Below are positions 1-5,049 of a DNA stretch of 6,729 bases, one piece after another. The stretch is from Actinomycetota bacterium (GTDB lineage: Bacteria > Actinomycetota > Humimicrobiia > Humimicrobiales > Humimicrobiaceae). The notes under the pieces are model-generated. The model was not told where the DNA came from and did no database searches. It worked only from the letters and a program-made list of their open reading frames with translations. Position numbers and translations under genes: made by a program. The stretch covers positions 1 to 6,729 of the forward strand of contig JAMDDL010000174.1 of NCBI GenBank assembly GCA_023488645.1. Reading direction: 5' to 3'. Each line of letters starts with the position of its first letter. Position 1 is the first letter of the stretch.

Positions 1-795
1 TTTTACCCCGAAATTATTCAGGGTGTTGAAGAGCTTGCGGTTAAAAGCGATTATAATATTTTTCTATGCAATACCGACTACGATGTAGAAAAAGGTTTAA
101 AATCCATTGGAGCACTGATAAGGAAAAAAGTTGACGGTATTATTATTGCTTCAAGCCAGGCTGATAAATTTTTATTTGAAGAGCTCATTGAATCACCAAC
201 TCCTTTTGTACTTGTTGACTGGAATGAAAGCAAGATTAATGTTGACAGCGTTTATTTTGATTTTGAATCAGGTATCAGGAAAGCAGTAGAATATCTTGTT
301 TCTTTAGGACACAAAAAGATTTATTTTATCAGCGGCCCAAAAGATTTAAAAACTGCCATCATAAGGAAAAATAATTTCATAAGTATCATTGAAGATTATA
401 GAAATAGAGGTATATCCTATAAAATTATTGAGGGCAACCATAAAATAGATGGTGGTATCAATGCTGCAAAAGAAATTGAAGAAGGAAAAGACATACCATC
501 TTCTATAATATGTTCAAATGATTTAACTGCGATTGGGGTTATGAAAACCCTTCAGATTGATGGTATCAGTGTACCTGGTAAAATTTCCATAATTGGTCTT
601 GATAATATAATGCTCTCCGAGATTGTTACTCCTGCATTAACAACAATATCGCTTGAAAGATATTTAATTGGTAAATCAGCAGCAGAACTGTTATTAAATA
701 GAATAAAAGACAAGAATATGCCTAAACAAATAAAATATTTCAGTACGAGGCTTATAATAAGAGAAAGTACATCTAAAGCTCCCGGAATTTTATAA
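1..795 (+). CDS. LacI/GalR-family transcriptional repressor, C-terminal part (5' truncated by window edge)
   Basis: The frame is open from base 1 to the TAA at 793-795 and gives 264 residues of the periplasmic-binding-protein-like effector domain. The helix-turn-helix head (about 60-75 residues in this family) lies outside the window. Family landmarks are FYPEIIQGVEELA at the start, KKVDGIIIASSQ, LVDWNE, the inter-lobe segment AVEYLVSLGHKKIYFISGP, SNDLTAIGVMKTL, VPGKISIIGLDNI and PALTTISLERYLIGKSAAELLL. The usual IGFDN is IGLDN here. Such proteins bind a palindromic operator as dimers and release it on binding a sugar or sugar phosphate; the effector cannot be told from sequence. A near-palindromic operator lies 70 bp downstream (865-884) and a matching one at 3133-3152, so local control of a sugar operon including galT is likely. 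The ATG at 541 is internal, not a separate start. Confidence 0.95.
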   Translation, partial: FYPEIIQGVEELAVKSDYNIFLCNTDYDVEKGLKSIGALIRKKVDGIIIASSQADKFLFEELIESPTPFVLVDWNESKINVDSVYFDFESGIRKAVEYLVSLGHKKIYFISGPKDLKTAIIRKNNFISIIEDYRNRGISYKIIEGNHKIDGGINAAKEIEEGKDIPSSIICSNDLTAIGVMKTLQIDGISVPGKISIIGLDNIMLSEIVTPALTTISLERYLIGKSAAELLLNRIKDKNMPKQIKYFSTRLIIRESTSKAPGIL

Positions 796-799
796 TATT

Positions 800-829
800 A
801 TTTAATAAACCATTATTTAATAAACCATT
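800..829. repeat. 15-bp perfect tandem duplication
   Basis: The unit atttaataaaccatt occurs twice in direct succession (800-814 and 815-829). It sits between the LacI stop codon and the promoter at 829-857, and the last base of the second copy is the first T of the TTGACA box. It may be a replication-slippage product in AT-rich DNA. An upstream binding site is possible but unsupported. Confidence 0.85.
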
Positions 830-857
830 TGACATTAAAAAAAATATTTAATAATAC
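829..857 (+). promoter_or_regulatory. Sigma70-type promoter, probably LacI-repressed
   Basis: A perfect -35 box TTGACA (829-834) is followed by a 17-nt spacer and a -10 box TAATAC (852-857). The expected start point is around 864, at the edge of the LacI-type operator at 865-884, the usual geometry for repression by steric block. Reading rightward, the only coding trace before a stop is the gene tail at 932-1069, so the promoter appears to have lost its operon. Confidence 0.7.
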
Positions 858-864
858 TTAAAGT

Positions 865-884
865 AAGCGATTGCGCAAGTGCTT
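865..884. promoter_or_regulatory. LacI-family operator, site 1
   Basis: The 20-bp sequence aagcgattgcgcaagtgctt has 8 of 10 base pairs symmetric around a central CG, the pattern of LacI/GalR-family operators. It starts 7 nt after the -10 box of the promoter at 829-857. It agrees at 18 of 20 positions with the reverse complement of the site at 3133-3152. The nearest candidate regulator is the LacI-family gene ending at 795. Regulator assignment is inference. Confidence 0.75.
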
Positions 885-931
885 TTATATATAAATAACA
901 TATAAAATAATCCAACAGGATAAAGGATTAA

Positions 932-1069
932 GAAAGGTTAAAAATATTTTCAAAAGACGGCGGTTTTGTTTTTAGTTCCATCCATAATATCCAGGCAAAA
1001 ACACCAGTTGAAAATATTTTAGCAATGATTGAGACAGTAAAAGAGTTTAAAACAAACAATTGGATTTAA
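932..1069 (+). pseudogene. C-terminal remnant of a uroporphyrinogen-decarboxylase-family protein
   Basis: The frame opens after a stop at 929-931 and runs 45 codons to TAA at 1067-1069 with no usable start. The peptide contains FSKDGGFVFSSIHNIQ, then TPVENILAMIETVKEF. This matches the end of URO-D / corrinoid-methyltransferase-like proteins, where GGFVFN.(V/I)HNIQ..(V/T)PxENI.AM is typical; full members are about 330-380 residues. The fragment lies 47 nt past the operator at 865-884, so a deletion probably removed everything between the leader of a LacI-controlled operon and the last codons of one of its genes. Family recognition is from memory of the motif; the loss of the N-terminal part is directly visible. 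Confidence 0.7.
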
Positions 1070-1117
1070 AATATTCATAATTTTAAAATTATTAAATTCT
1101 TAGAAATAGTGATTTAA

Positions 1118-1225
1118 ACAAACCATTTTATTTATATATTACCACATTTTATTTGTGTCCACTATGAACCAATTGCTTCAGAATATAAATCAAGAATAGG
1201 CAGTATTGATTGCAAAAAGAAATAA
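1118..1225 (+). pseudogene. Possible gene-tail remnant of unknown family
   Basis: An open stretch without a start codon ends at TAA 1223-1225 and encodes VHYEPIASEYKSRIGSIDC followed by three lysines, which looks more protein-like than the surrounding AT-rich spacer. I do not recognise the family. It lies between the URO-D remnant and the DUF4160 gene and could be another leftover of the deleted region. It may equally be chance; only the last 20 or so codons look non-random. Confidence 0.25.
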
Positions 1226-1246
1226 ATTATTTTAGAATCTGATTAT

Positions 1247-1489
1247 ATGAGTCCTTCTATTTTTAGAGAAAAAGATTATAGGTTTTATTTTCTTTCAAAT
1301 GAAGAGGAACGAATCCATATCCATGTTACATGTGAGCAGGGTGAGGCAAAATTTTGGATGAAACCAATAATCTCATTAGCTTTATCTCACGGATTAAACT
1401 CAAGAAGGTTGAAAGAAATTCAAAAAATTATTGAGGGGCATGAAAATGAAATCATTAAAGAATGGCAAAAACATTTTAATAAGCGTTGA
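1247..1489 (+). CDS. DUF4160 family protein
   Basis: This 80-residue protein has the DUF4160 layout: an N-terminal MSPSIFREKDYRFYFLSNEEE (PTI/PSI..xxYRFxFxSNE pattern), the histidine motif RIHIHVTCEQGEAKFWM at about residues 22-38, and a C-terminal helix SRRLKEIQKIIEGHENEIIKEW. The length is normal for the family. Its biochemical role is not established. It is often found directly beside a DUF2442 gene, as here, and the pair is sometimes suggested to be toxin-antitoxin-like; that is only a suggestion. The Shine-Dalgarno is weak at ATG 1247, but the N-terminus matches the family start. The downstream DUF2442 gene overlaps its 3' end by about 44 nt, so the two are probably cotranscribed and translationally coupled. 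Confidence 0.88.
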   Translation: MSPSIFREKDYRFYFLSNEEERIHIHVTCEQGEAKFWMKPIISLALSHGLNSRRLKEIQKIIEGHENEIIKEWQKHFNKR

Positions 1490-1757
1490 GAATATAACAC
1501 CTTTTGGTATTTGGGTTTTTGTAAAGGGAAAAGAATATTTTCTGAGCTATAAAGATTATCCCTATTTTAAGGAACAAACACTAAGTTCCATACAAAACGT
1601 TCAGTTGCTTCATGGGTATCATTTATATTGGCGTGATTTAGATATTGATCTGGAAGTTAATAACCTCGAACACCCGGAAAAATATCCTTTAAAATCAAAA
1701 ATAACAAAAAATCATTTGACAAGTCATCCAACTGGACAACAAATGGCTGTCCGTTAA
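1446..1757 (+). CDS. DUF2442 family protein, overlapping the DUF4160 gene
   Basis: The protein is 103 residues from ATG 1446. This start is preferred because GAGGGG (1433-1438) lies 7 nt upstream; ATG 1440 is too close to it, and TTG 1431 would place the ribosome site inside the coding region. The core shows DUF2442 features: SVENITPFGIWVFVKGKEYFLSY, then DYPYFKEQTLSSIQNV, then YHLYWRDLDIDLEVNNL (family pattern ..hW.dlDiDi.v..L). The last 20 or so residues, from about KITKNH, go beyond the usual domain end and may be an unrelated extension. Function is unknown. The stop codon lies 12 nt from the galT stop on the opposite strand, with no visible terminator between. Confidence 0.82.
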   Translation: MKSLKNGKNILISVENITPFGIWVFVKGKEYFLSYKDYPYFKEQTLSSIQNVQLLHGYHLYWRDLDIDLEVNNLEHPEKYPLKSKITKNHLTSHPTGQQMAVR

Positions 1758-1769
1758 TTTATGCACCAT

Positions 1770-2750
1770 TCATATCAATTTCCTTAATTCAGCGGCCTTT
1801 TCTTCAGGGAGGGTATCGTTTATAAAAGTACCTGCGCCAAGCTCACAGCCTGCCATATATTTTAATTTATTTTGTGTCCTGTAGGGCGGATAAAATTCAA
1901 AATGAAAATGATAATAATCATGACCTTTATTGTCTGTTGGATTTTGATGGATAATCATTACGTAGGGCATTCTAAAATTAAATAATTTGTTGTAGAGATT
2001 TATCAGCTCCTTTAAGCTCCCTGCAAGAGAATTTATTTCATATTCCTTCAACTGGCATATATTTCCCAAATGTCTTATTGGATAGATATGAACTTCATAA
2101 GGCCACTTTGCATAAAAAGGAATGAAAATTATAAAATAATCGTTTTGAAATACAATTCTGCTCCTCTCTTCAATTTCTCTTTTAATAATTTCGCAATGAA
2201 GGCATTTATTGTATTTTGCAAAATATTTCCTTGAAGAATTTAACTCAACTTCCGGTATTGGTGGAATATAGGGGAAAGCATAAATCTGTCCATGCGGATG
2301 AGATAATGTTACGCCTATTTCTTTTCCCTTGTTTTCAAAAATTAAAACATATTTTATAAAATTTTTTTGTGCAAGTTCATTATATCTGTCCTGCCAAACT
2401 TTAATTAAGTTACTGATGTGTTTTTCAGGCATATCTTCCAGATATAAGTCATGATCTGATATATAGCTTACTACTTCGCATATACCTTTCGATTGGCTTT
2501 TACTATAATGAAAATAATCTTTATTAAAATTATCAAGCAAATTTTTATCAGCCTCTTTGCTGAAAGTCGGAAATTTATTTTCAAAAACTACAATATCGTA
2601 GTTATCTGCAGGTATTTCTGTGGGATTATTGCTGCTTTTTGTCGGGCATAACGGACAGAAATTCCTTGGAGGGAAAAAGGTTCTTCCCTGCCTTTGTGTA
2701 GCATTTGCGATCCATTGGTTTTTTATCGGATCATATCTTAGTTCCAGCAT
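1770..2750 (-). CDS. galT: Galactose-1-phosphate uridylyltransferase
   Basis: The 326-residue cytoplasmic enzyme of the Leloir pathway exchanges UMP between UDP-glucose and galactose-1-phosphate. The active-site signature SHPHGQ is at residues 150-155, with His153 as the expected uridylylated nucleophile (counterpart of E. coli His166). Expected zinc ligands are Cys32 and Cys35 in FCPLCP, His100 in SDHD, and His151. The C-terminal half carries VHIYPIRH, the histidines of IIHQNP and YYHFHFE (second metal site in the E. coli enzyme), and AGCELGAGTFINDTLPEE, the family's C-terminal signature. Length is close to other bacterial GalTs (about 320-350). ATG 2750 has only a weak ribosome site, but the N-terminus (LELRYDPI..QWI) is family-like. 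No galK or galE is visible. The likely promoter is at 3163-3191, with a LacI-type operator, transcribing the small ORF first. Confidence 0.95.
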   Translation of the reverse strand: MLELRYDPIKNQWIANATQRQGRTFFPPRNFCPLCPTKSSNNPTEIPADNYDIVVFENKFPTFSKEADKNLLDNFNKDYFHYSKSQSKGICEVVSYISDHDLYLEDMPEKHISNLIKVWQDRYNELAQKNFIKYVLIFENKGKEIGVTLSHPHGQIYAFPYIPPIPEVELNSSRKYFAKYNKCLHCEIIKREIEERSRIVFQNDYFIIFIPFYAKWPYEVHIYPIRHLGNICQLKEYEINSLAGSLKELINLYNKLFNFRMPYVMIIHQNPTDNKGHDYYHFHFEFYPPYRTQNKLKYMAGCELGAGTFINDTLPEEKAAELRKLI

Positions 2751-2791
2751 ATAAATTTCTGTATTTTAAATAACTAAGTTTAATAATTATC

Positions 2792-2818
2792 TGAACCCCA
2801 AAAGTTGGACACCAACTT
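2792..2818 (+). mobile_element. Lone terminal inverted repeat of an IS3-family-like element (remnant)
   Basis: The sequence from 2792, tgaaccccaaaagttggaca and a few more bases, has the form of IS3-family (IS150-type) ends, which commonly read TGA.CCCCAAAAGTT.GACA. The orientation implies that the element body once lay to the right. No transposase and no matching opposite end occur in the window, and only about 30-50 bp can belong to it. It includes a 7-bp inverted repeat (2802-2808 / 2812-2818, 3-nt loop), followed by partial copies ccaagtt (2821-2827) and ccaactt (2831-2837). Assignment rests on motif memory; a galT-proximal regulatory palindrome is the alternative. Confidence 0.45.
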
Positions 2819-2849
2819 AACCAAGTTAAACCAACTTATGAGCTTTATT

Positions 2850-3032
2850 TTAATTAAATTTATTTTCATTCTTTTTAAAATCATAATAAATCAAATATCT
2901 GCCATCATCTTTGATAATTTCAGTTTTTTTATATTCATTGTTTTCTAAAACAGAGCAAGAATTTTTTGCAGTATTTTTAATAGAACCTTCTAATTGTTTA
3001 TTATTACTAAAATTATTATTTTTTATGCTCAT
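2850..3032 (-). CDS. Small hypothetical protein upstream of galT
   Basis: This 60-residue ORF lies 99 nt upstream of galT on the same strand. It has an Asn/Lys-rich, probably disordered first half and a C-terminal motif EIIKDDGRYLIYYDF (residues 38-52). Short anaerobe proteins ending in a (D/E)DGRYLIYY-type strand are familiar to me, but without an assigned function. It is not a recognised domain and has no membrane segment. The frame is closed by a stop nine codons upstream of ATG 3032, with no better start, and no clear Shine-Dalgarno is seen. It would be the first gene after the operator-controlled promoter at 3163-3191, with a roughly 120-nt AT-rich leader. It could be a real small gene or a fragment. 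Confidence 0.45.
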   Translation of the reverse strand: MSIKNNNFSNNKQLEGSIKNTAKNSCSVLENNEYKKTEIIKDDGRYLIYYDFKKNENKFN

Positions 3033-3132
3033 ATTAATATGAAAATTATTAATTTTTTATTTTATGCTTTTTATTAATTTATTTTATTTGTATTAATAAA
3101 AATATCTATTCGAAAAATTATTTATTCAGTAA

Positions 3133-3152
3133 AAGCACTTACGCAAGCGCTT
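3133..3152. promoter_or_regulatory. LacI-family operator, site 2
   Basis: The 20-bp sequence aagcacttacgcaagcgctt has 8 of 10 symmetric base pairs around a central CG. Its reverse complement matches site 1 (865-884) at 18 of 20 positions. It starts 10 nt after the -10 box of the leftward promoter at 3163-3191, so it overlaps or directly follows the start point. The likely controlled genes are the small ORF at 2850-3032 and galT. The LacI-family gene at 1-795 is the obvious regulator candidate. Confidence 0.75.
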
Positions 3153-3162
3153 AACTTAAATA

Positions 3163-3191
3163 AGTGTAAATAATTTATTGAATATTGTCAA
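3163..3191 (-). promoter_or_regulatory. Sigma70-type promoter for the small ORF and galT
   Basis: Read leftward, TTGACA (3191-3186) is followed by 17 nt and TACACT (3168-3163). This has the same -35 box, spacing and downstream operator layout as the promoter at 829-857. The -35 box lies inside the 29-bp direct repeat at 3182-3210, where it overlaps the duplicated ATPase stop codon. Confidence 0.7.
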
Positions 3192-3210
3192 ACTTTAAAA
3201 TCATATAATC
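3182..3210. repeat. 29-bp direct repeat, left copy (displaced ATPase gene tail)
   Basis: This copy is identical to 6341-6369 except at one base (t at 3201, c at 6360). Read leftward in the ATPase frame, it encodes the end LYDFKV and the stop, where the intact gene has LYGFKV. A stop in frame immediately upstream (3214-3212) shows that no ATPase coding sequence precedes it. It may be one boundary of an inserted accessory segment. Confidence 0.85.
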
Positions 3211-3350
3211 CTTATTTAAATAAACTCCAGGCAGTCGATGGATTTAAAGTAGTCTCTGATATCCAGCTTTATCTGGATTTGATAAGTTATAAAGAAAGAG
3301 GCGAAGAAGCAGCTAAATTTTTATATCAAAGGATTAGTAAGTCATGGTAA
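3211..3350 (+). pseudogene. AbiEi-family antitoxin, C-terminal remnant
   Basis: Directly after the 29-bp repeat, a frame without a start codon runs to TAA 3348-3350 and encodes LQAVDGFKVVSDIQLYLDL followed by ISYKERGEEAAKFL. The VVSxIQLYLDL...RGEEAA pattern is the characteristic end of AbiEi-type (type IV toxin-antitoxin) transcriptional antitoxins, normally about 200-300 residues. Only about 40 codons remain, so the gene is dead unless the frame was fused through the repeat (open back to 3174). Its stop overlaps ATG 3344, the coupling typical of an AbiEii toxin gene, but that frame closes after 23 codons at 3415, inside the next gene. A complete AbiE-like pair was probably present and replaced. 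Confidence 0.65.
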
Positions 3351-3390
3351 CAAAATCAAACTATATCAAAATGTCTTTCTGTATTAAAAT

Positions 3391-3990
3391 TTATCTGCCA
3401 AGTAACATTTTATAAATCTTTTCATTTTTGGCATTAATTCGCTCACACTCTCTGTATTCCTTTTCTTTTTCTTCGGGTGTACGTTTATCAACATAGTTGG
3501 TTTCGGCCATAACTTCTTCAAAAGGAATAAGCTGTGCAGTACCGCTTTGTATTTCATCGTAACGTTCATCTAAAATATGTTTTTCCTCTTCCACTCGTTT
3601 ACTTACGACTTTAGAGCAATACCCAAAGAATGTCATCTCATATAAAGCATGAGCCACTACATCTGCAGCTCCATAAACTTCAACGGATTTATCTAAAACA
3701 TTAAAGTTTAGCCACTCATTCCAGGATGTCATCTCAAGAGCATAATGATTTTCATCGTCTTTAATCATGCCAAACACGGTAAAAATAAATTCACCTGCCT
3801 TAAGGCACTCTTCTATTCTTGCTACTACAAGAGTAATCGGCGGTTCGCAAGGCTCAGGCTCAAGTATCTTTAATTCCTCAAGCACGTTTTTATATGCCTC
3901 GTAAGCACCATCTTCATGCTCATATTCTTTATCAAGTACTTGCCATACATCATCATAATTCACACTATTGATTAGCTCTTTAAAAATCAT
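3391..3990 (-). CDS. Conserved protein of unknown function (possibly DUF6557-like)
   Basis: This 199-residue soluble acidic protein has no signal peptide or membrane segment. From ATG 3990 it begins IFKELINSVNYDDVWQVLDKEY, has an acidic proline-containing stretch (KILEPEPCEPP, about residues 41-51), a central region YALEMTSWNEWLNFNVLDKS, a segment ADVVAHALYEMTFFGY (about 108-123), and a charged helical tail rich in E, K and R. The overall pattern recalls a family I remember as DUF6557 in Firmicutes and Bacteroidetes; this is not certain, and no function is known. The start is supported by GGTGG 7 nt upstream. It stands alone, divergent from the MntA/HepT pair and convergent with the AbiEi remnant. 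Its richer codon use suggests a history different from the AT-rich spacers around it. Confidence 0.88.
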   Translation of the reverse strand: MIFKELINSVNYDDVWQVLDKEYEHEDGAYEAYKNVLEELKILEPEPCEPPITLVVARIEECLKAGEFIFTVFGMIKDDENHYALEMTSWNEWLNFNVLDKSVEVYGAADVVAHALYEMTFFGYCSKVVSKRVEEEKHILDERYDEIQSGTAQLIPFEEVMAETNYVDKRTPEEKEKEYRECERINAKNEKIYKMLLGR

Positions 3991-4091
3991 ATTATCACCA
4001 CCAAAAGGGATCTAAGATTGAACATAAGTTTTAATTTCATTCTGAGTTAGGGAACATCTTCTGGATAATTTTATACCAGATCTAAAATAAT

Positions 4092-4119
4092 TTGTAATTT
4101 TTCTTTGTAAAATTATAAT
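4092..4119 (+). promoter_or_regulatory. Candidate promoter for the mntA-hepT pair
   Basis: TTGTAA (4092-4097), a 16-nt spacer and a perfect TATAAT (4114-4119) precede the nucleotidyltransferase gene by about 80 nt. A 10-bp palindrome, atattaatat (4168-4177), in the leader could be an autoregulatory site, but AT-rich palindromes of this size are common by chance. Confidence 0.45.
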
Positions 4120-4198
4120 ATTTAATTCAGTATATATTTTAAGTGCCATTAGTCACTAGATTTATTGATATTAATATAAGCCGGATTGAAATAGGTAT

Positions 4199-4498
4199 AT
4201 GAATATGAAAAATATAATAGAAATAAGGGAAATATTAAAGGAACATAAGAAAGAATTAAAGGTAAAATATAAGATTAAGGAGATTGGTATATTTGGTTCT
4301 TATATTAAAGGTATGCAAAAAGAGACAAGCGATATTGATGTTTTAGTTGCATTTGAAAAACCTGTAAGCCTCTTACATATAGTGGCTTTTGAAAATTACC
4401 TCAGTGATATGCTAGGTGTTAAAGTTGACGTTGTTCCCAAAAATAATATCAGAAAAGAATTTAGAAAGAATATTTTAAAAGAGGCGGTTCCGGTATGA
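4199..4498 (+). CDS. mntA: MntA-type nucleotidyltransferase antitoxin
   Basis: The 99-residue protein (97 from the second ATG at 4205) belongs to the minimal nucleotidyltransferase family. The GSx10DxD signature is complete: Gly33-Ser34 in IFGSYIKG and Asp45/Asp47 in SDIDVLV, with Asp77 in VKVDVVP as the expected third metal-binding carboxylate. In characterised MntA/HepT systems the enzyme neutralises the HEPN toxin by adding AMP groups to a tyrosine of the RX4HXY motif, and the intact active site here fits that role. ATG 4199 lies only 3 nt from AGG (4193-4195), so ATG 4205, with 9-nt spacing, may be the true start. The stop overlaps the toxin start in ATGA (4495-4498), indicating coupling. 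Length is normal. Confidence 0.93.
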   Translation: MNMKNIIEIREILKEHKKELKVKYKIKEIGIFGSYIKGMQKETSDIDVLVAFEKPVSLLHIVAFENYLSDMLGVKVDVVPKNNIRKEFRKNILKEAVPV

Positions 4499-4875
4499 AA
4501 AGAAGCACAGAAATCTATATTAAAGATATCGTTGAATATATGGAAAGAGCAGAAAAACATATTAAAAACTTCCAACTTGAACAATTTCTTAAAGATGATA
4601 AAGCATGTGATGCAGTTATACGCTGCATAGAAGTTATAGGAGAAGCAACTAAAAATATACCGGAAGAAATAAGAATCAGATATCCTTCCATACAGTGGCG
4701 TGATTTAGCAGGAATGCGTGATAAAATCATTCATAGTTATTTTACAGTAGATTTTGAGACCGTCTGGCTCGTTGTAAAAGACGATATTCCAAGATTAAAA
4801 CCAAAATTAAAAAAAGTTTTAGAGGATTTAGAAAATTTAAAGAACTCAGAAGAAATAGATAAAAATGATTCTTAA
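4495..4875 (+). CDS. hepT: HepT-type HEPN ribonuclease toxin (DUF86)
   Basis: The 126-residue, mostly helical HEPN protein is the toxin partner of the preceding nucleotidyltransferase. The catalytic and modification motif RX4HXY is intact at residues 75-82 (RDKIIHSY: Arg75, His80, Tyr82). It sits in the family context PSIQWRDLAGMRDKIIHSYF, with the upstream helix CIEVIGEATKNIPEEIR also typical of DUF86. HEPN toxins of this type cleave RNA (tRNA in one studied system), and Tyr82 is the expected AMPylation site. Translation starts within the stop codon of the antitoxin gene. GAGG about 12 nt upstream is a usable ribosome site. All key residues are present, so the pair is predicted functional. 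The last 15 residues are a charged tail. Confidence 0.93.
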   Translation: MKRSTEIYIKDIVEYMERAEKHIKNFQLEQFLKDDKACDAVIRCIEVIGEATKNIPEEIRIRYPSIQWRDLAGMRDKIIHSYFTVDFETVWLVVKDDIPRLKPKLKKVLEDLENLKNSEEIDKNDS

Positions 4876-4906
4876 CCTTAATTTCTATCTTCCCTGTCTT
4901 TCTTCA

Positions 4907-4997
4907 ATATTGTTTTAAAATTTTCAGCAATTAACAAAAATTTTGTATCTTGTAAATCATTTGTTACAATACTATTTAATAATTTTTAAAACAATAT
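4907..4997. repeat. Nested inverted repeats between hepT and the coiled-coil gene
   Basis: Fourteen-base arms atattgttttaaaa (4907-4920) and ttttaaaacaatat (4984-4997) are perfect inverted copies 63 nt apart. Inside them, ttgtaa (4950-4955) and ttacaa (4964-4969) form a smaller stem with an 8-nt loop, extendable to gta/tac across a 2-nt bulge. The whole could be a transcript structure, a small MITE-like relic or a bidirectional terminator. No flanking target duplication is evident. A TATAAT (4995-5000) at its right edge may be the -10 box for the next gene, although no good -35 box accompanies it. Confidence 0.55.
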
Positions 4998-5049
4998 AAT
5001 TAAAATTCTGAAAGTATTTTTTTTAAACCAGCAAGAGAAAGGAAAAATC

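Noticed and set aside
541..795. Independent 84-residue gene starting at ATG 541
   Set aside because: It is the in-frame C-terminal part of the LacI-family gene, which is open back to base 1.
800..829. CRISPR-like or iteron-like repeat
   Set aside because: There are only two adjacent 15-bp copies without spacers, so a simple duplication is sufficient.
2802..2818. 7-bp hairpin as a transcription terminator
   Set aside because: The stem is short and is not followed by a proper T-run on either strand; an IS end or operator fits better.
3133..3152. Catabolite-control (cre) site
   Set aside because: The symmetric aagc.ctt.cg.aag.gctt pattern does not fit the cre consensus, and its twin beside the local LacI-family gene points to a specific operator.
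3384..3569. Leftward 61-codon frame within the conserved hypothetical gene
   Set aside because: It is an alternative frame inside the 199-residue gene, whose frame is full length and has a good ribosome site.
4396..4730. Leftward frames opposite mntA-hepT
   Set aside because: They lie antisense to two genes with complete family motifs, and no start signals support them.
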